From the NCBI GenBank assembly GCA_016715075.1, contig JADKBK010000010.1, forward strand, positions 1-64,000: a stretch of DNA of 64,000 bases. Direction: 5' to 3'. The stretch's first letter is position 1. Every line of letters begins with the position of its first letter. Below are positions 53,701 to 63,411 of this stretch, in pieces. The translations under genes and the position numbers were made by a program. A model generated the notes under the pieces. It had not been told where the DNA came from. It saw only the letters and a list, made by a program, of their open reading frames with translations, and made no database searches. The DNA comes from Bacteroidales bacterium (GTDB taxonomy: Bacteria > Bacteroidota > Bacteroidia > Bacteroidales > VadinHA17).

Positions 53701-55091
53701 TTGACTTTAAGAATATAGACGGAATATATTTTGTTGGAATCGGAGGCATCGGAATGAGTGCCCTGGCTCTTTATTTCATTAAAGGTGGTTTTACTGTTGC
53801 AGGTTACGACAGATCAGAAAGCAGTATTACCAGATCATTATCTGATCTTGGTTGTGCTGTGTCAAATGATGACAGCCTTAGCGCGATACCTGCATCTTTC
53901 AGGGAGTGCACCGATAAAAGCAGGATCCTGGCAGTTTACACTCCTGCAATACCTTCCAATAGTCAGGTTTTGTCATATTTCAGGAATAACGGGTACAGGC
54001 TTGTAAAGAGGGCAGAGGTATTGGGAGAGATTTCTAATCACACTGATACTCTTGCAGTTGCCGGAACCCATGGAAAAACAACTGTTTCCACCATGGTTGC
54101 GCATCTGCTTAAGCAATCGGGCATCGACTGCTCTGCATTTCTTGGTGGCATTTCCAAGAATTATGATTCAAATCTTCTGCTTGGAGATAGCAGGTATACC
54201 GTGATCGAAGCCGATGAGTTTGATCGTTCATTTCACTGGCTCAATCCTTTAATGGCGGTTGTGACCTCACTGGACGCCGATCATCTTGATATCTATGGTT
54301 CCCACGGCACTATGATTGAGGCATATAATATATTCTGCGGAAAAATACGAAAGGGCGGAACCCTGATTGTGCATAGCAGGATCATGAAGGATATTAAGGT
54401 TCCTGAAGGAGTGAAATGCTTTACATACGGCACTGATCCCGGTTCGGATTTTCAGGCATATAATATTGAGCATCGCAGGGATTACTATAGTTTCAGCCTC
54501 AAAACACCTGATGCGGTTATCAATGATTTGCATTTTACATACCCGGGGATCATCAATATTGAAAATATCACCGCCGCCTCTGCTATTGCACTCAGATGCG
54601 GAGTAACAGAGCAGGAATTGCGAAAAGGTATCCTTTTGTTTCAGGGTGTCAGGAGAAGGTTTGATATCAGGATCAATATTCCGGGACTGGCGTATGTTGA
54701 TGATTATGCCCACCATCCAGAGGAGATAAATGCATGTATCAGGTCACTGAAGGAGTTCTTCAGGGGCAGAAAGATCACAGGGATATTTCAACCTCACCTG
54801 TTCTCAAGGACAAGAGATCACGCAGATGGATTTGCAGCGATACTTGATGAGCTGGATGAGGTAATTCTTCTTCCGGTATATCCGGCAAGGGAGTTGCCTA
54901 TTGAGGGAGTTTCGTCTGAAATGATCCTTAATAAAATGAAATGCAAAAATAAAAGGCTGCTGCAGAAGGCAGATATTCCGGCAAAACTGGATATCGCCGG
55001 CCTCGATGTACTGGTCACTATTGGTGCCGGAGATATTGACACTCTTGTTGGGCCTATTGAGGAGAAGCTTAAAAAAGAGAGAGCTGTATGA
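53697..55091 (+). CDS. murC: UDP-N-acetylmuramate:L-alanine ligase
   Basis: The 464-residue Mur ligase starts NIDGIYFVGIGGIGMSALAL and has the ATP loop VAGTHGKTTVSTMVAHLL. TSLDADHLDIYGSHGTM, YVDDYAHHPEEINACI and the C-terminal FQPHLFSRTRDHADGFA also mark it. It attaches the first amino acid of the stem peptide. Its first codon overlaps the murG stop (ATGA). Confidence 0.95.
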   Translation: MIDFKNIDGIYFVGIGGIGMSALALYFIKGGFTVAGYDRSESSITRSLSDLGCAVSNDDSLSAIPASFRECTDKSRILAVYTPAIPSNSQVLSYFRNNGYRLVKRAEVLGEISNHTDTLAVAGTHGKTTVSTMVAHLLKQSGIDCSAFLGGISKNYDSNLLLGDSRYTVIEADEFDRSFHWLNPLMAVVTSLDADHLDIYGSHGTMIEAYNIFCGKIRKGGTLIVHSRIMKDIKVPEGVKCFTYGTDPGSDFQAYNIEHRRDYYSFSLKTPDAVINDLHFTYPGIINIENITAASAIALRCGVTEQELRKGILLFQGVRRRFDIRINIPGLAYVDDYAHHPEEINACIRSLKEFFRGRKITGIFQPHLFSRTRDHADGFAAILDELDEVILLPVYPARELPIEGVSSEMILNKMKCKNKRLLQKADIPAKLDIAGLDVLVTIGAGDIDTLVGPIEEKLKKERAV

Positions 55092-55862
55092 GGAAGTTTT
55101 TGAAGATATTGGCTTTATTACCGGTACTCTACCTTATAGTATTACCGGTTTACCTTGCCAGCTCTACAAATACAAAACCTTGTGGCGGAATTATTATTGA
55201 CATAAAGGACTCCTCAGATTATCATTTTGTTACCAGAAAACAACTACTGAACCTGGCATATGGTAATTCTGCAAGGATACTGGGCCAGCCAGTTAAAAAA
55301 ATAGACCTGCTTGAAATTGAAAACAGGATTAATGTTCTGAGAGAGCTTAAGGTGGCAGAGGTTTACAGGACAATCGACGGGAATGTTCATATATATGCCG
55401 ATCAGCGGGAGCCGGTGATGAGAGTCATGCCGGATAATGGAGGGGATTATTTCATTGATGAGGATGGGGTCGTGGTCAGGAGGAGGAATCTATATACCCC
55501 CAGATTACATATAGTGGGCGGAAATATAAATATCAGTTCCGCGATGCTTAGCGGGTAAGTGTACTGATACAAGCATAAAGAACACAATTCTGAAAGATAT
55601 ATATGAGCTTGTATATTATTTAAACGACGATGATTTCTGGTCGGCTCAGGTGGATCAGATCTTTGTTGACAACAATAACGAGATTGATCTGATACCCAGG
55701 GTTGGCAACCAGACCGTACACCTTGGAACGATCGAGAATTTCAGGGGGAAGCTGAGAAACCTTGAGGCCTTTTACGATAAAGTCCTTCATGAAGTAGGAT
55801 GGAACAAGTATTCGGTGATAAACCTTGAATTTAAGGATCAGATAGTTTGTAAAAAGAGATAA
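55088..55862 (+). CDS. ftsQ: FtsQ/DivIB-like division protein, split by one extra G
   Basis: The first frame (55088-55558) has one membrane helix (ILALLPVLYLIVLPVYLAS) and a POTRA-like start (VTRKQLLNLAYGNS). It continues with LEIENRINVLRELKVAEVYR and the DGNVHIYADQREPVMRV strand, ending abruptly at SAMLSG. Removing one G from GGG at 55553-55555 gives SGKCTDTSIKNTILKDIYEL. This continues through the frame to 55862 with FWSAQVDQIFVDNNNEIDLI and ENFRGKLRNLEAFYDKVL. The repaired protein of ~257 residues is of normal FtsQ length for Bacteroidota. It acts as periplasmic scaffold of the divisome. Confidence 0.85.
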
Positions 55863-55883
55863 TAAGAAAAACATATTTAAGCT

Positions 55884-57248
55884 ATGAATAAAAAAGAACA
55901 GTATGTAGCAGCTATCGACATCGGTACCACTAAAATAGTGGCAATAGTCGGTAAGAAAAACGAGAATGGCAAAATAGAGATTCTCGGATTAAGCAAAGCT
56001 CCTTCCAAGGGTGTTAAGAGAGGTGTTGTTCTAAATATAGAAGAGACTGTCACCGCTATAGAGACTACTGTTGAGGATGTACAGAAAAGATCCGGGATAC
56101 TATTCTCCGAAGTCTTTGTAGGGATAGCCGGCCAGCATATTAAAAGCATGAAGAACCGGGGATACATTACCCGTGAAGCTTATGATGATGAAATTAAAAA
56201 AGAGGAGGTCTTCAAACTTATCGAGGATATGCATAAAATACATATCGAGATAGGCGAGGAGATAATTCATGTCATCCCTCAGAATTTCATTGTTGACAAT
56301 GAAACCGGAGTAAAAAGTCCTATTGGAATGTGCGGCAGACGGCTTGAGGCAAATTTCCATATTGTAATCGGCCAGGTGGCAGCTGCCAAGAATATCGAGA
56401 AATGTATAAGAAAAGCTAATCTTTCAGTGAAAGATATGATACTTGAACCTCTCGCATCTTCCGATGCAGTCCTTACTGAGGACGAAAAAGAGGCAGGAGT
56501 TGTTCTTGTTGATATTGGAGGAGGAACAACTGATGTTGCTGTATACTATGATAATATTATCCGCCATACAGCTGTAATTCCGTTTGGAGGCAATGTTGTT
56601 ACCAAGGATATCAAGGAAGGTTGTGCAATTCTGCAGCGTCATGCCGAGCAGCTTAAGATCCAGTATGGATCAGCTCTTGGAGATATTGCACCGGAAGATA
56701 AGGTTGTATCGATACCCGGTATAAGCGGAAGAGAACCGAAAGAAATCTCGTTCAAGAGCCTTGCTTATATTATCCAGTCAAGGATGGAGGAGATAATTGA
56801 TGCGGTGAATTTCGAGATCCAGAATTCAGGTTATGCCGACAAGCTTGCTGCAGGAGTTGTAATCACAGGAGGTGGCGCTATGCTGAAACATCTCCCCCAG
56901 CTGATGAAATTTAAAACAGCTATGGATGTAAGGATCGGACTGCCGAACGAGCATCTTGCCGGAACGGCAAGAAATGAGATAAACCAGCCTATGTACGCAA
57001 CCAGTGTCGGACTTATCATGAGGGGTTTTGATTTTCTTGAAACTTACAAGAAACCATTTAATGCCGGGCCAATAGATGAGTATATGAAGCCAAAAGCTAC
57101 GGTAGTGACTCAGAAGGTCGAGGAGGTAAAAGAGATAGAAAATGTTGAACCTGAACCCGTTCATGAAGAGGAAAAGATACCTCTTACTGAAAAGATCAAG
57201 ACAATTTTGTCAAAGATGTTTGAGGTTGAGGATCAGCCAATAAAATGA
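55884..57248 (+). CDS. ftsA: Cell-division actin-like protein FtsA
   Basis: The 454-residue protein has the actin fold, with the start YVAAIDIGTTKIVAIVGKK and the SHS2/1C-type insert. VVLVDIGGGTTDVAVYYDN is the phosphate-2 loop and GVVITGGGAMLKHLPQLMK the adenosine motif. A C-terminal extension ends with LTEKIKTILSKMFEVEDQ, which could form the amphipathic membrane-binding helix. It tethers FtsZ to the inner membrane. It begins 21 bp after ftsQ. Confidence 0.95.
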   Translation: MNKKEQYVAAIDIGTTKIVAIVGKKNENGKIEILGLSKAPSKGVKRGVVLNIEETVTAIETTVEDVQKRSGILFSEVFVGIAGQHIKSMKNRGYITREAYDDEIKKEEVFKLIEDMHKIHIEIGEEIIHVIPQNFIVDNETGVKSPIGMCGRRLEANFHIVIGQVAAAKNIEKCIRKANLSVKDMILEPLASSDAVLTEDEKEAGVVLVDIGGGTTDVAVYYDNIIRHTAVIPFGGNVVTKDIKEGCAILQRHAEQLKIQYGSALGDIAPEDKVVSIPGISGREPKEISFKSLAYIIQSRMEEIIDAVNFEIQNSGYADKLAAGVVITGGGAMLKHLPQLMKFKTAMDVRIGLPNEHLAGTARNEINQPMYATSVGLIMRGFDFLETYKKPFNAGPIDEYMKPKATVVTQKVEEVKEIENVEPEPVHEEEKIPLTEKIKTILSKMFEVEDQPIK

Positions 57249-57311
57249 TCCGGAAGATTCTGATTATCCCAAATATTTGAATGCTGTTCATAATCAATAA
57301 AAAACAATGCT

Positions 57312-58796
57312 ATGTCAGACGATATAATGAATTTTGACCTGCCAGTTGAGAGGTCTTCCATTATTAAGGTTCTCGGAATTGGCGGCGGTGGCAATAATGC
57401 TGTCAATCACATGTTTGAAAAGGGGATAAAGGATGTGAACTTTGTCGTTTGCAATACTGACCATCAGGCTTTGACCAAGAGTCAGGTCCCCATAAAGGTT
57501 CAGATAGGTGAAGCTCTTACTGAAGGCAGGGGAGCAGGCAGCAAGCCTGAGATTGGCAGACAGGCAGCAATAGAAAATATCGATGATGTAATGGATGCCT
57601 TATCCGGAAATACCAAAATGGTATTCATTACAACAGGTATGGGCGGCGGAACAGGTACCGGAGCAACACCCGTGATTGCAAAGGCATGCAAGGATGCCGG
57701 ACTGCTGACAATCGCTGTGGTAACAATCCCTTTCAAATCGGAGGGCAAAGTGCGGATCAGGCAGGCAATTGATGGTGTTACCGAACTAAAGGATCATGTT
57801 GATTCATTGCTTGTGATAAATAATGAAAAGCTAAGGGAAATATATGGAAATCAGCCTGTATCAACTGCATTTGCAAAAGCAGATGATATCCTTACTACAG
57901 CAGTAAAGGGAATAGCTGAAATCATAACTGTGACCGGGTACATAAATGTTGATTTTGCCGATGTTGAAACTGTTATGAAAAATTCCGGAGTAGCAATCAT
58001 GGGGATGGGAAGAGCCTCAGGTGAAAACAGGGCTGTAAAGGCTATTGAAGATGCCCTTTCATCACCGCTTCTGAATTCCAATGATGTTACCGGAGCTAAC
58101 AGTATCCTGATAAATATATCTTCCGGTACCGGAGAACATGAGATTACAATGGATGAGCTTGGCGAAATAACTGACTATATGTATGAGTCTGCTTCAGATG
58201 ATGCACTGATCATCAGGGGTTTGTCGAAAGATGAAAACCTGAATGAGGAGATCACTGTAACTGTTATCGCAACCGGTTTTGAATCTAACAGTATTTTCCA
58301 GCCCTATAAACGGAAGGAACCCAGCAAGGTTGAACTGGTACCTACAAATAACGCAGTTCCCCGCAGACTGCCTTCTGAATATTCTGAAAATACATTCACT
58401 GTACACGACAAGGGAAGAAAATCAATAATAACAGATTTTGAGGAGGAATCCCAGGGAATCATTGATTTCAGTCATGAACAGAGTGAAACTGTAAACGAAT
58501 ACCGGGGCAGACAATCTGAAGATGATCAGGAGTCAAGGGAAAAACCTGAGGCCACACTCAGAAAGGTTAAGCATATGCAGAATCTTCTTAAGAAAGAGGG
58601 GATTTCGAATAAAACAATGAAAGAGAATATTGACACATTTGAGGATGTGCCGGCATATGTGAGAAGAAATCTGTCGTTAGGGGTTCCTGACGGCAAAGCG
58701 GAGAGTAAATTGTCAAAATTCACTCTCTCTTCAGGTGATAATGATGAACCTGTTCTCAGGGAAAACAACGCCTATCTGAATGATAATGTAGATTAG
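57312..58796 (+). CDS. ftsZ: Cell-division tubulin-like GTPase FtsZ
   Basis: The 494-residue protein has an N-terminal GTPase core with IKVLGIGGGGNNAVNHMF, the tubulin signature GMGGGTGTGATPVIA, and the T7 loop region NVDFADVETVMKNSG. A variable linker of ~120 residues leads to a conserved C-terminal peptide VPAYVRRNLSL near residue 455. A Bacteroidota-style tail follows (LRENNAYLNDNVD). The C-terminal peptide should bind FtsA, encoded just upstream. It is the last gene of the cluster, followed by a terminator. Confidence 0.96.
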   Translation: MSDDIMNFDLPVERSSIIKVLGIGGGGNNAVNHMFEKGIKDVNFVVCNTDHQALTKSQVPIKVQIGEALTEGRGAGSKPEIGRQAAIENIDDVMDALSGNTKMVFITTGMGGGTGTGATPVIAKACKDAGLLTIAVVTIPFKSEGKVRIRQAIDGVTELKDHVDSLLVINNEKLREIYGNQPVSTAFAKADDILTTAVKGIAEIITVTGYINVDFADVETVMKNSGVAIMGMGRASGENRAVKAIEDALSSPLLNSNDVTGANSILINISSGTGEHEITMDELGEITDYMYESASDDALIIRGLSKDENLNEEITVTVIATGFESNSIFQPYKRKEPSKVELVPTNNAVPRRLPSEYSENTFTVHDKGRKSIITDFEEESQGIIDFSHEQSETVNEYRGRQSEDDQESREKPEATLRKVKHMQNLLKKEGISNKTMKENIDTFEDVPAYVRRNLSLGVPDGKAESKLSKFTLSSGDNDEPVLRENNAYLNDNVD

Positions 58797-58837
58797 TTTT
58801 TGGGTTAAGTAATAGTTAAGTTAACAGAAGTGAGTGG

Positions 58838-58857
58838 AGCCGTTGCATGCAACGGCT
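58838..58857 (+). terminator. Terminator of the dcw cluster
   Basis: A perfect 20-base palindrome (AGCCGTTG stem, CATG loop) lies 41 bp after the ftsZ stop and is followed by TTGCTT. It is the likely transcription end for the mraZ-ftsZ operon. Confidence 0.75.
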
Positions 58858-59030
58858 TTGCTTATTAAAAAAATCTTGTTATCCTGGTCTGTTGAAAAAG
58901 CCCTTTGTGTGCCTTAGTGCTACCCTTTGTGTCCTTCGTGTTTAATAATACTGGTGCACATCCTTTCAGTTATATCAGGTTTGAAATACCATTGCAACAA
59001 TCTCTGTCATATTTTCTATATTTGCTGTCG

Positions 59031-61049
59031 ATGATCAGACACATTCCAATAATAATACTTCTGGCATTATCTTCAGTGTTATTTGCCCAGAAACCGATTG
59101 ATAAGTCACCCGGTTTACCTGAGAAGACACCTTCCACTTTGCCTAAAGGGAAACCTGATCTGCGACCTGATTCTGTAAAAGCCAAACGAATATTAAGACA
59201 ATGGCGTCTCTCACCTGATTTCTCAGAGGAGGTAAGCAGCCCGGTAGATACTGTGTTTTCATTATGCAACAGGTTCAGACTTGCAGACAGATATTCTCCT
59301 GTTAACGCGACTCTTGGAAGTTATGGGCTTCCGTTTTATCAGATAAACTTCTTTGACAGGATCACTGATCCGGATAAGTTTCTTTACAGTACTTACTACC
59401 CTTTTATGTTTGTTCCCGACAGAGCCCTGTTCATGAATACCCAGGTTCCCTTTACTGAACTGGCCTGGACATTCGGAGGTAAAAAGGAGACTGCAGAGCA
59501 GACATTCAGGATCAGACATTCTCAGAATGTAAACAGATTCCTGAATTTCGGATTGATTTATGACATAGTCTTCAACCTTGGACAGTATAATTATCAGAGA
59601 GCCGAGGATAAGACAGCAACCATCTATTCCTCATATACCAGGGAGAAATATAAACTATACTTTTCCATTGGCATCAACAATATCCTCGCACTTGAAAATG
59701 GAGGTATTACTGATTTAAGCAAGCTTGGTCAGGGAAATACCCGTGAAGTACCTGTCAATCTGGGCGGAGTGAATAAAGCGCAAAGCGTTCTTAAAAACCG
59801 TAACATTATGCTTGTCCAGCGCTATACACTTGGAGGCAATAAGGTAACAAAAGCTGATTCTGTTCCTCATAAGGAAGGATTGTTTGGTATGAGCGGAACC
59901 ATTTCACATATTCTCCTTCTTGATAAGACCAGGAGAAGCTATACTGATGAATATCCTGCCTCGGGCTTTTATGACACTATTTATAAGAGCATTGAATATA
60001 CTTTTGATACCCTTAGTGCATCCTCTGTAAAAAACAGTGTCAGATTTGATTTTACCACGGATACAACACGGAAGTTCAGACTGGGTGGAGGATTTGGCTT
60101 CAGTAATGAAATATTCAACTATACGCAGTTATTCAACCAGACTATTCCTACTCAATCAATTACGCCTGAAGATCCCGCCAAATGGAGACAGATGAATAAT
60201 GCACTTATCGGCCGTTTATATAATGGAATAGGAGAGAAGTTCAGATGGTACGTAACAGGAGAGTTATACCTGAGCGGCTACAAGGCAGGTGATTTTAATT
60301 TCAATGGAGAGATGACAAAATCATTTGACATGAAAAAGGGCAGGGGATCATGGTTGATAACAGGTGGGATATTGAACAGGCAGCCCTCATTCTGGTATAC
60401 CAGATGGCGCAGCAATAATTTCATATGGAATGAGAATATGAATAAGGAGTTCCGCACGGATATAGGTTCAGCCTTTATATATCCTGGCAGGTCAGCAAGT
60501 ATTAAATTTAATTATGCGGTTATCAAAAACTATGTTGATTTTGATACTGCAGCAGTACCTTCACAGAATTCAGGAGGACTTTCGGTTGCAGCACTCACCG
60601 TCAGCAAAGGATTGAAAGCCTGGAAATTTCATCTTGATACAGATGCCGTTTTGCAGAAAAGCACCAATACGGAGATACTTGATCTCCCACTGGCAACCCT
60701 GAGGGCAGCATTCTATTTTGAACATCTCTTCAGATTTAAAAAGACAAACGGAAAACTTAACACACAATTCGGCGTTGACGTAACTTATCATACCCTTTAC
60801 CACCCGTACGCATATATGCCCGCCACGGGTAGATTTTACCGACAGATTGATACTGAAGCAGGCAACTATCCGTTTGTAAATCTCTTTCTCAATTTTAAGC
60901 TTAAGCGAACAAGGGTCTTCTTAATGTTTGATCATCTGAATTACGGGGCCATGGGAGAGAAAGTGGTTAACAACTATTACATGGTACCGTTTTATCCTAT
61001 GAATGTCACCATGTTCCGACTGGGATTTGCCTGGACATTTTATAATTAG
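59031..61049 (+). CDS. Putative outer-membrane porin (Porin_10-type)
   Basis: The start at 59031 gives a signal peptide (IIILLALSSVLFAQ); the open frame upstream to 58905 is low-complexity non-coding sequence. The ~672-residue mature protein has a proline-rich N-terminal spacer and then a long beta-barrel: YSPVNATLGSYGLPFYQINF, YKLYFSIGINNILALENGG, FRLGGGFGFSNEIFNYTQL. It ends ITWTF-like in MFRLGFAWTFYN with an aromatic last residue region, as for barrel proteins. The 'putative porin' family is confined mainly to Bacteroidota and is often encoded near division or envelope genes; substrate is unknown. Confidence 0.8.
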   Translation: MIRHIPIIILLALSSVLFAQKPIDKSPGLPEKTPSTLPKGKPDLRPDSVKAKRILRQWRLSPDFSEEVSSPVDTVFSLCNRFRLADRYSPVNATLGSYGLPFYQINFFDRITDPDKFLYSTYYPFMFVPDRALFMNTQVPFTELAWTFGGKKETAEQTFRIRHSQNVNRFLNFGLIYDIVFNLGQYNYQRAEDKTATIYSSYTREKYKLYFSIGINNILALENGGITDLSKLGQGNTREVPVNLGGVNKAQSVLKNRNIMLVQRYTLGGNKVTKADSVPHKEGLFGMSGTISHILLLDKTRRSYTDEYPASGFYDTIYKSIEYTFDTLSASSVKNSVRFDFTTDTTRKFRLGGGFGFSNEIFNYTQLFNQTIPTQSITPEDPAKWRQMNNALIGRLYNGIGEKFRWYVTGELYLSGYKAGDFNFNGEMTKSFDMKKGRGSWLITGGILNRQPSFWYTRWRSNNFIWNENMNKEFRTDIGSAFIYPGRSASIKFNYAVIKNYVDFDTAAVPSQNSGGLSVAALTVSKGLKAWKFHLDTDAVLQKSTNTEILDLPLATLRAAFYFEHLFRFKKTNGKLNTQFGVDVTYHTLYHPYAYMPATGRFYRQIDTEAGNYPFVNLFLNFKLKRTRVFLMFDHLNYGAMGEKVVNNYYMVPFYPMNVTMFRLGFAWTFYN

Positions 61050-61060
61050 AATTAAAGTTG

Positions 61061-61068
61061 TATCTTTG
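61061..61068 (+). promoter_or_regulatory. Promoter (-7 box) of the MltF-like gene
   Basis: TATCTTTG is an exact TAnnTTTG box, with TTT at 61038-61040 as a weak -33 candidate. The predicted transcript start near 61074 leaves about 30 nt before the TTG codon at 61104. Confidence 0.55.
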
Positions 61069-61103
61069 CACCCGTTTTAAAAAGATATAACCTATATTAT
61101 ATT

Positions 61104-62468
61104 TTGATAAAGAGATTATTAATTTTTTCAATCATCCTGATGGCCATTCTGGCCTTTCCGACCTGTAAAAGGTCTGAACCGGCGAAAACTGCAAGTCAGT
61201 CATCCATTGACCTCGATGCCATCAGAAAAAGAGGCAGGCTCATTGCCGTCACCGACTTTAACTCCACAGATTATTTTATTTATAAGGGAGAACCGATGGG
61301 GTTCACTTATGAACTACTGAAATCATTTTCCGACTTCATTGGTATTGACCTCGAAATAATTGCTGAAAACAATTATGACCGTGCATTTGACATGCTAAAA
61401 ACGGGTGAGGCAGACCTTTTGGCTTTTGGTCTCACAGCCGGCTCCGTTTCGAACCAGGAGATCCTTTTCACAGATCCTGTTGATGAGACCCGCCAGGTGC
61501 TTGTACAGAGGAAACCGCATAACTGGAATATAATGACTGATGATGCCATTAACAGCAAACTCATCAGAAATACGGAAGACCTGGCAGAAAAGAGTGTTTA
61601 TGTACAGGAAAAATCGCCCCATGCGGAAAGACTTGCCGAGATAGCTAAGGAAACCGGCTTCAGAGTGAATATTATTCCTGTACCTTATGAATCGGAAAAA
61701 CTGATAAAGCACGTGTCTGACGGAGAGATCGACTATACTGTTTGTGATGAAAATGTGGCAATGGTCAATTCAACATATTATCCCGGTATAGATGTGAATA
61801 CTGAGGTAAGTCTTCCACAGAACCTGGCATGGGGAGTGAGAAAGGAAAATTCGAAAGATCTTCTGGCTGAACTGAACAGGTGGATATCTGTATACAGAAA
61901 TACCACTTCATATTCCCTGCTTCATGCAAAATATTTCAGAAATTCCCGTTCCAACTCTATCGTAAAAAGCGATTATTACTCCTTAAATACAGGAAGAGTA
62001 TGCCAATATGATGATTTGATCAGGCAATTCAGCGCCAATATCAACTGGGACTGGCGCCTTCTGGCTTCACTTATCTGCCAGGAATCACAGTTCAAACCCG
62101 ATGTCAGGTCTATTGCAGGAGCCTACGGATTAATGCAGATAATGCCGGTTACGGGCAGAAATTTTAATATTGATATTACTGCCTCCCCTGAGAATAATCT
62201 CAAGGCGGGGATTCTTTATATCAACTGGCTTTATTCAATCTTTGACTCAAAGATTATTGACAGTGAAGAACGTCTTTTATTTGTGCTGGCAGCATATAAT
62301 GCAGGCCCCGGACATGTTCTGGATGCAATGAGACTCGCCGAGAAAAACGGCATGGATCCACAGAAATGGGACGGTAATGTGGCTGTATGGCTTTTGAAAA
62401 AAGCTGAGCCTTTATATTACAAGGATTCAGTTGTAAAAATGGCTATTTCAGGGGAAAGGAGTCGGTGA
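61104..62468 (+). CDS. mltF: MltF-like membrane-bound lytic transglycosylase
   Basis: The 454-residue lipoprotein-like product has an N-terminal signal (LLIFSIILMAILAFPTCKRS, Cys21). Residues about 40-270 are a periplasmic solute-binding (SBP_bac_3) domain: IRKRGRLIAVTDFNSTDYFI, GFTYELLKSFSDFIGIDLEI. From about 300 there is a family-1 lytic transglycosylase domain with catalytic Glu in SLICQESQFKPDVRS, then GAYGLMQIMPVTGRN and LFVLAAYNAGPGHV. It cleaves peptidoglycan with formation of anhydro-muramic ends. No ATG is available; TTG at 61104 is the best start given the promoter position. Confidence 0.88.
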   Translation: MIKRLLIFSIILMAILAFPTCKRSEPAKTASQSSIDLDAIRKRGRLIAVTDFNSTDYFIYKGEPMGFTYELLKSFSDFIGIDLEIIAENNYDRAFDMLKTGEADLLAFGLTAGSVSNQEILFTDPVDETRQVLVQRKPHNWNIMTDDAINSKLIRNTEDLAEKSVYVQEKSPHAERLAEIAKETGFRVNIIPVPYESEKLIKHVSDGEIDYTVCDENVAMVNSTYYPGIDVNTEVSLPQNLAWGVRKENSKDLLAELNRWISVYRNTTSYSLLHAKYFRNSRSNSIVKSDYYSLNTGRVCQYDDLIRQFSANINWDWRLLASLICQESQFKPDVRSIAGAYGLMQIMPVTGRNFNIDITASPENNLKAGILYINWLYSIFDSKIIDSEERLLFVLAAYNAGPGHVLDAMRLAEKNGMDPQKWDGNVAVWLLKKAEPLYYKDSVVKMAISGERSR

Positions 62469-62513
62469 AGTTTGTCAGTGAGGTGCTTAACAGATTTGAA
62501 CATTATAAGAATA

Positions 62514-63161
62514 TTATTCCTCAGGAAAAAACCCACCCCTTCTGAGTATTACAAGCAGTTCATGAAGAATCATGGCTGTCGCACCCCATATCATGTTTCC
62601 TTCATAGTCATAGTATTTTACATCTATTGTCTCTGAGCCAATGGTCAACGGTCTGGTTCTTATTATTGAAGGATCATAGAATCGTCTGAGATCGGCATCA
62701 AACAGAAAAACCACCTCTTCAACCTGATGACTGAAAGCAGGCTTTTTATCAATCCATGCTACTACCGGGTTAACCAGTATATTACTCACCGGAATAAAGA
62801 GCGGCGTAAGAGTCCCCAGAATAATTATCTCTTCAGGATTTATCCCGGTCTCTTCTTCAGCCTCACGAACGGCTGTCCTGACAGCATTTTCGTCTGACTT
62901 CTCCTGTTTTCCCCCGGGAAAACTTATTTGTCCGCTGTGCACTCCTTTATAATCCGGACGTTGCATGAATACAGTATATACTGATCCATTGTTTGGATAT
63001 AGCAGAATGAGTACTGAAGCGGCACGTGCATCCGGTCCTGGACTTCGTGGGAAGTACTTTGCCAGCCTGTCGGATGAAGCCATCTCCCACTGCACATCTG
63101 TGCCGGGTAATCCTTTCAGGATCTCATTCTTTAATAATACAGGGAATCTTTCCATATCCAT
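62514..63161 (-). CDS. CoA-pyrophosphatase-type Nudix hydrolase
   Basis: The 215-residue cytoplasmic protein has the Nudix helix region SFPGGKQEKSDENAVRTA plus VREAEEETGI and the upstream VHSGQISFPGGK signature of the CoA diphosphatase (NudL/UPF0035) group. MQRPDYKGVHSGQ is also typical. The expected reaction is hydrolysis of CoA or its derivatives to phosphopantetheine and 3',5'-ADP. It is convergent with mltF (45 bp between stops). ATGs at 63161 or two codons later are both possible. Confidence 0.88.
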   Translation of the reverse strand: MDMERFPVLLKNEILKGLPGTDVQWEMASSDRLAKYFPRSPGPDARAASVLILLYPNNGSVYTVFMQRPDYKGVHSGQISFPGGKQEKSDENAVRTAVREAEEETGINPEEIIILGTLTPLFIPVSNILVNPVVAWIDKKPAFSHQVEEVVFLFDADLRRFYDPSIIRTRPLTIGSETIDVKYYDYEGNMIWGATAMILHELLVILRRGGFFPEE

Positions 63162-63230
63162 TTACAATCAGAAACATTATCCTGTGCAAAGGGTTCATAT
63201 ATGATGTTGAATAATTTAAAGTACATGAGA

Positions 63231-63371
63231 CTGTTTCAAAAGTTCTCTGTGGACCTCAGTGAAAACTCTGTGATCTCTGTGTCAGTTCTTAATTTTTTCT
63301 TACACAGAGGGCACAGAGAAGCCCGGAGCGACACAGAGGGAATACAATCTTAATTTTAACTTTTGAGACAG
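63231..63371. repeat. MITE-like element with terminal inverted repeats
   Basis: CTGTTTCAAAAGTT (63231-63244) and AACTTTTGAGACAG (63358-63371) are inverted termini matching at 13 of 14 positions. Inside lie CTCTGTG units facing CACAGAG units around an AT-rich centre. 63299-63318 is identical to 43222-43241. No ORF is present. Confidence 0.7.
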
Positions 63372-63411
63372 CTGTATTTGTTTTGATTTTTTCAACTGTT
63401 CAGAGATGATA

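Noticed and set aside
59017..59024. TATATTTG with a TTG 22 bp upstream before the porin gene
   Set aside because: It is a good-looking promoter, but the predicted start coincides with the ATG at 59031, leaving no leader; not annotated without transcript data.
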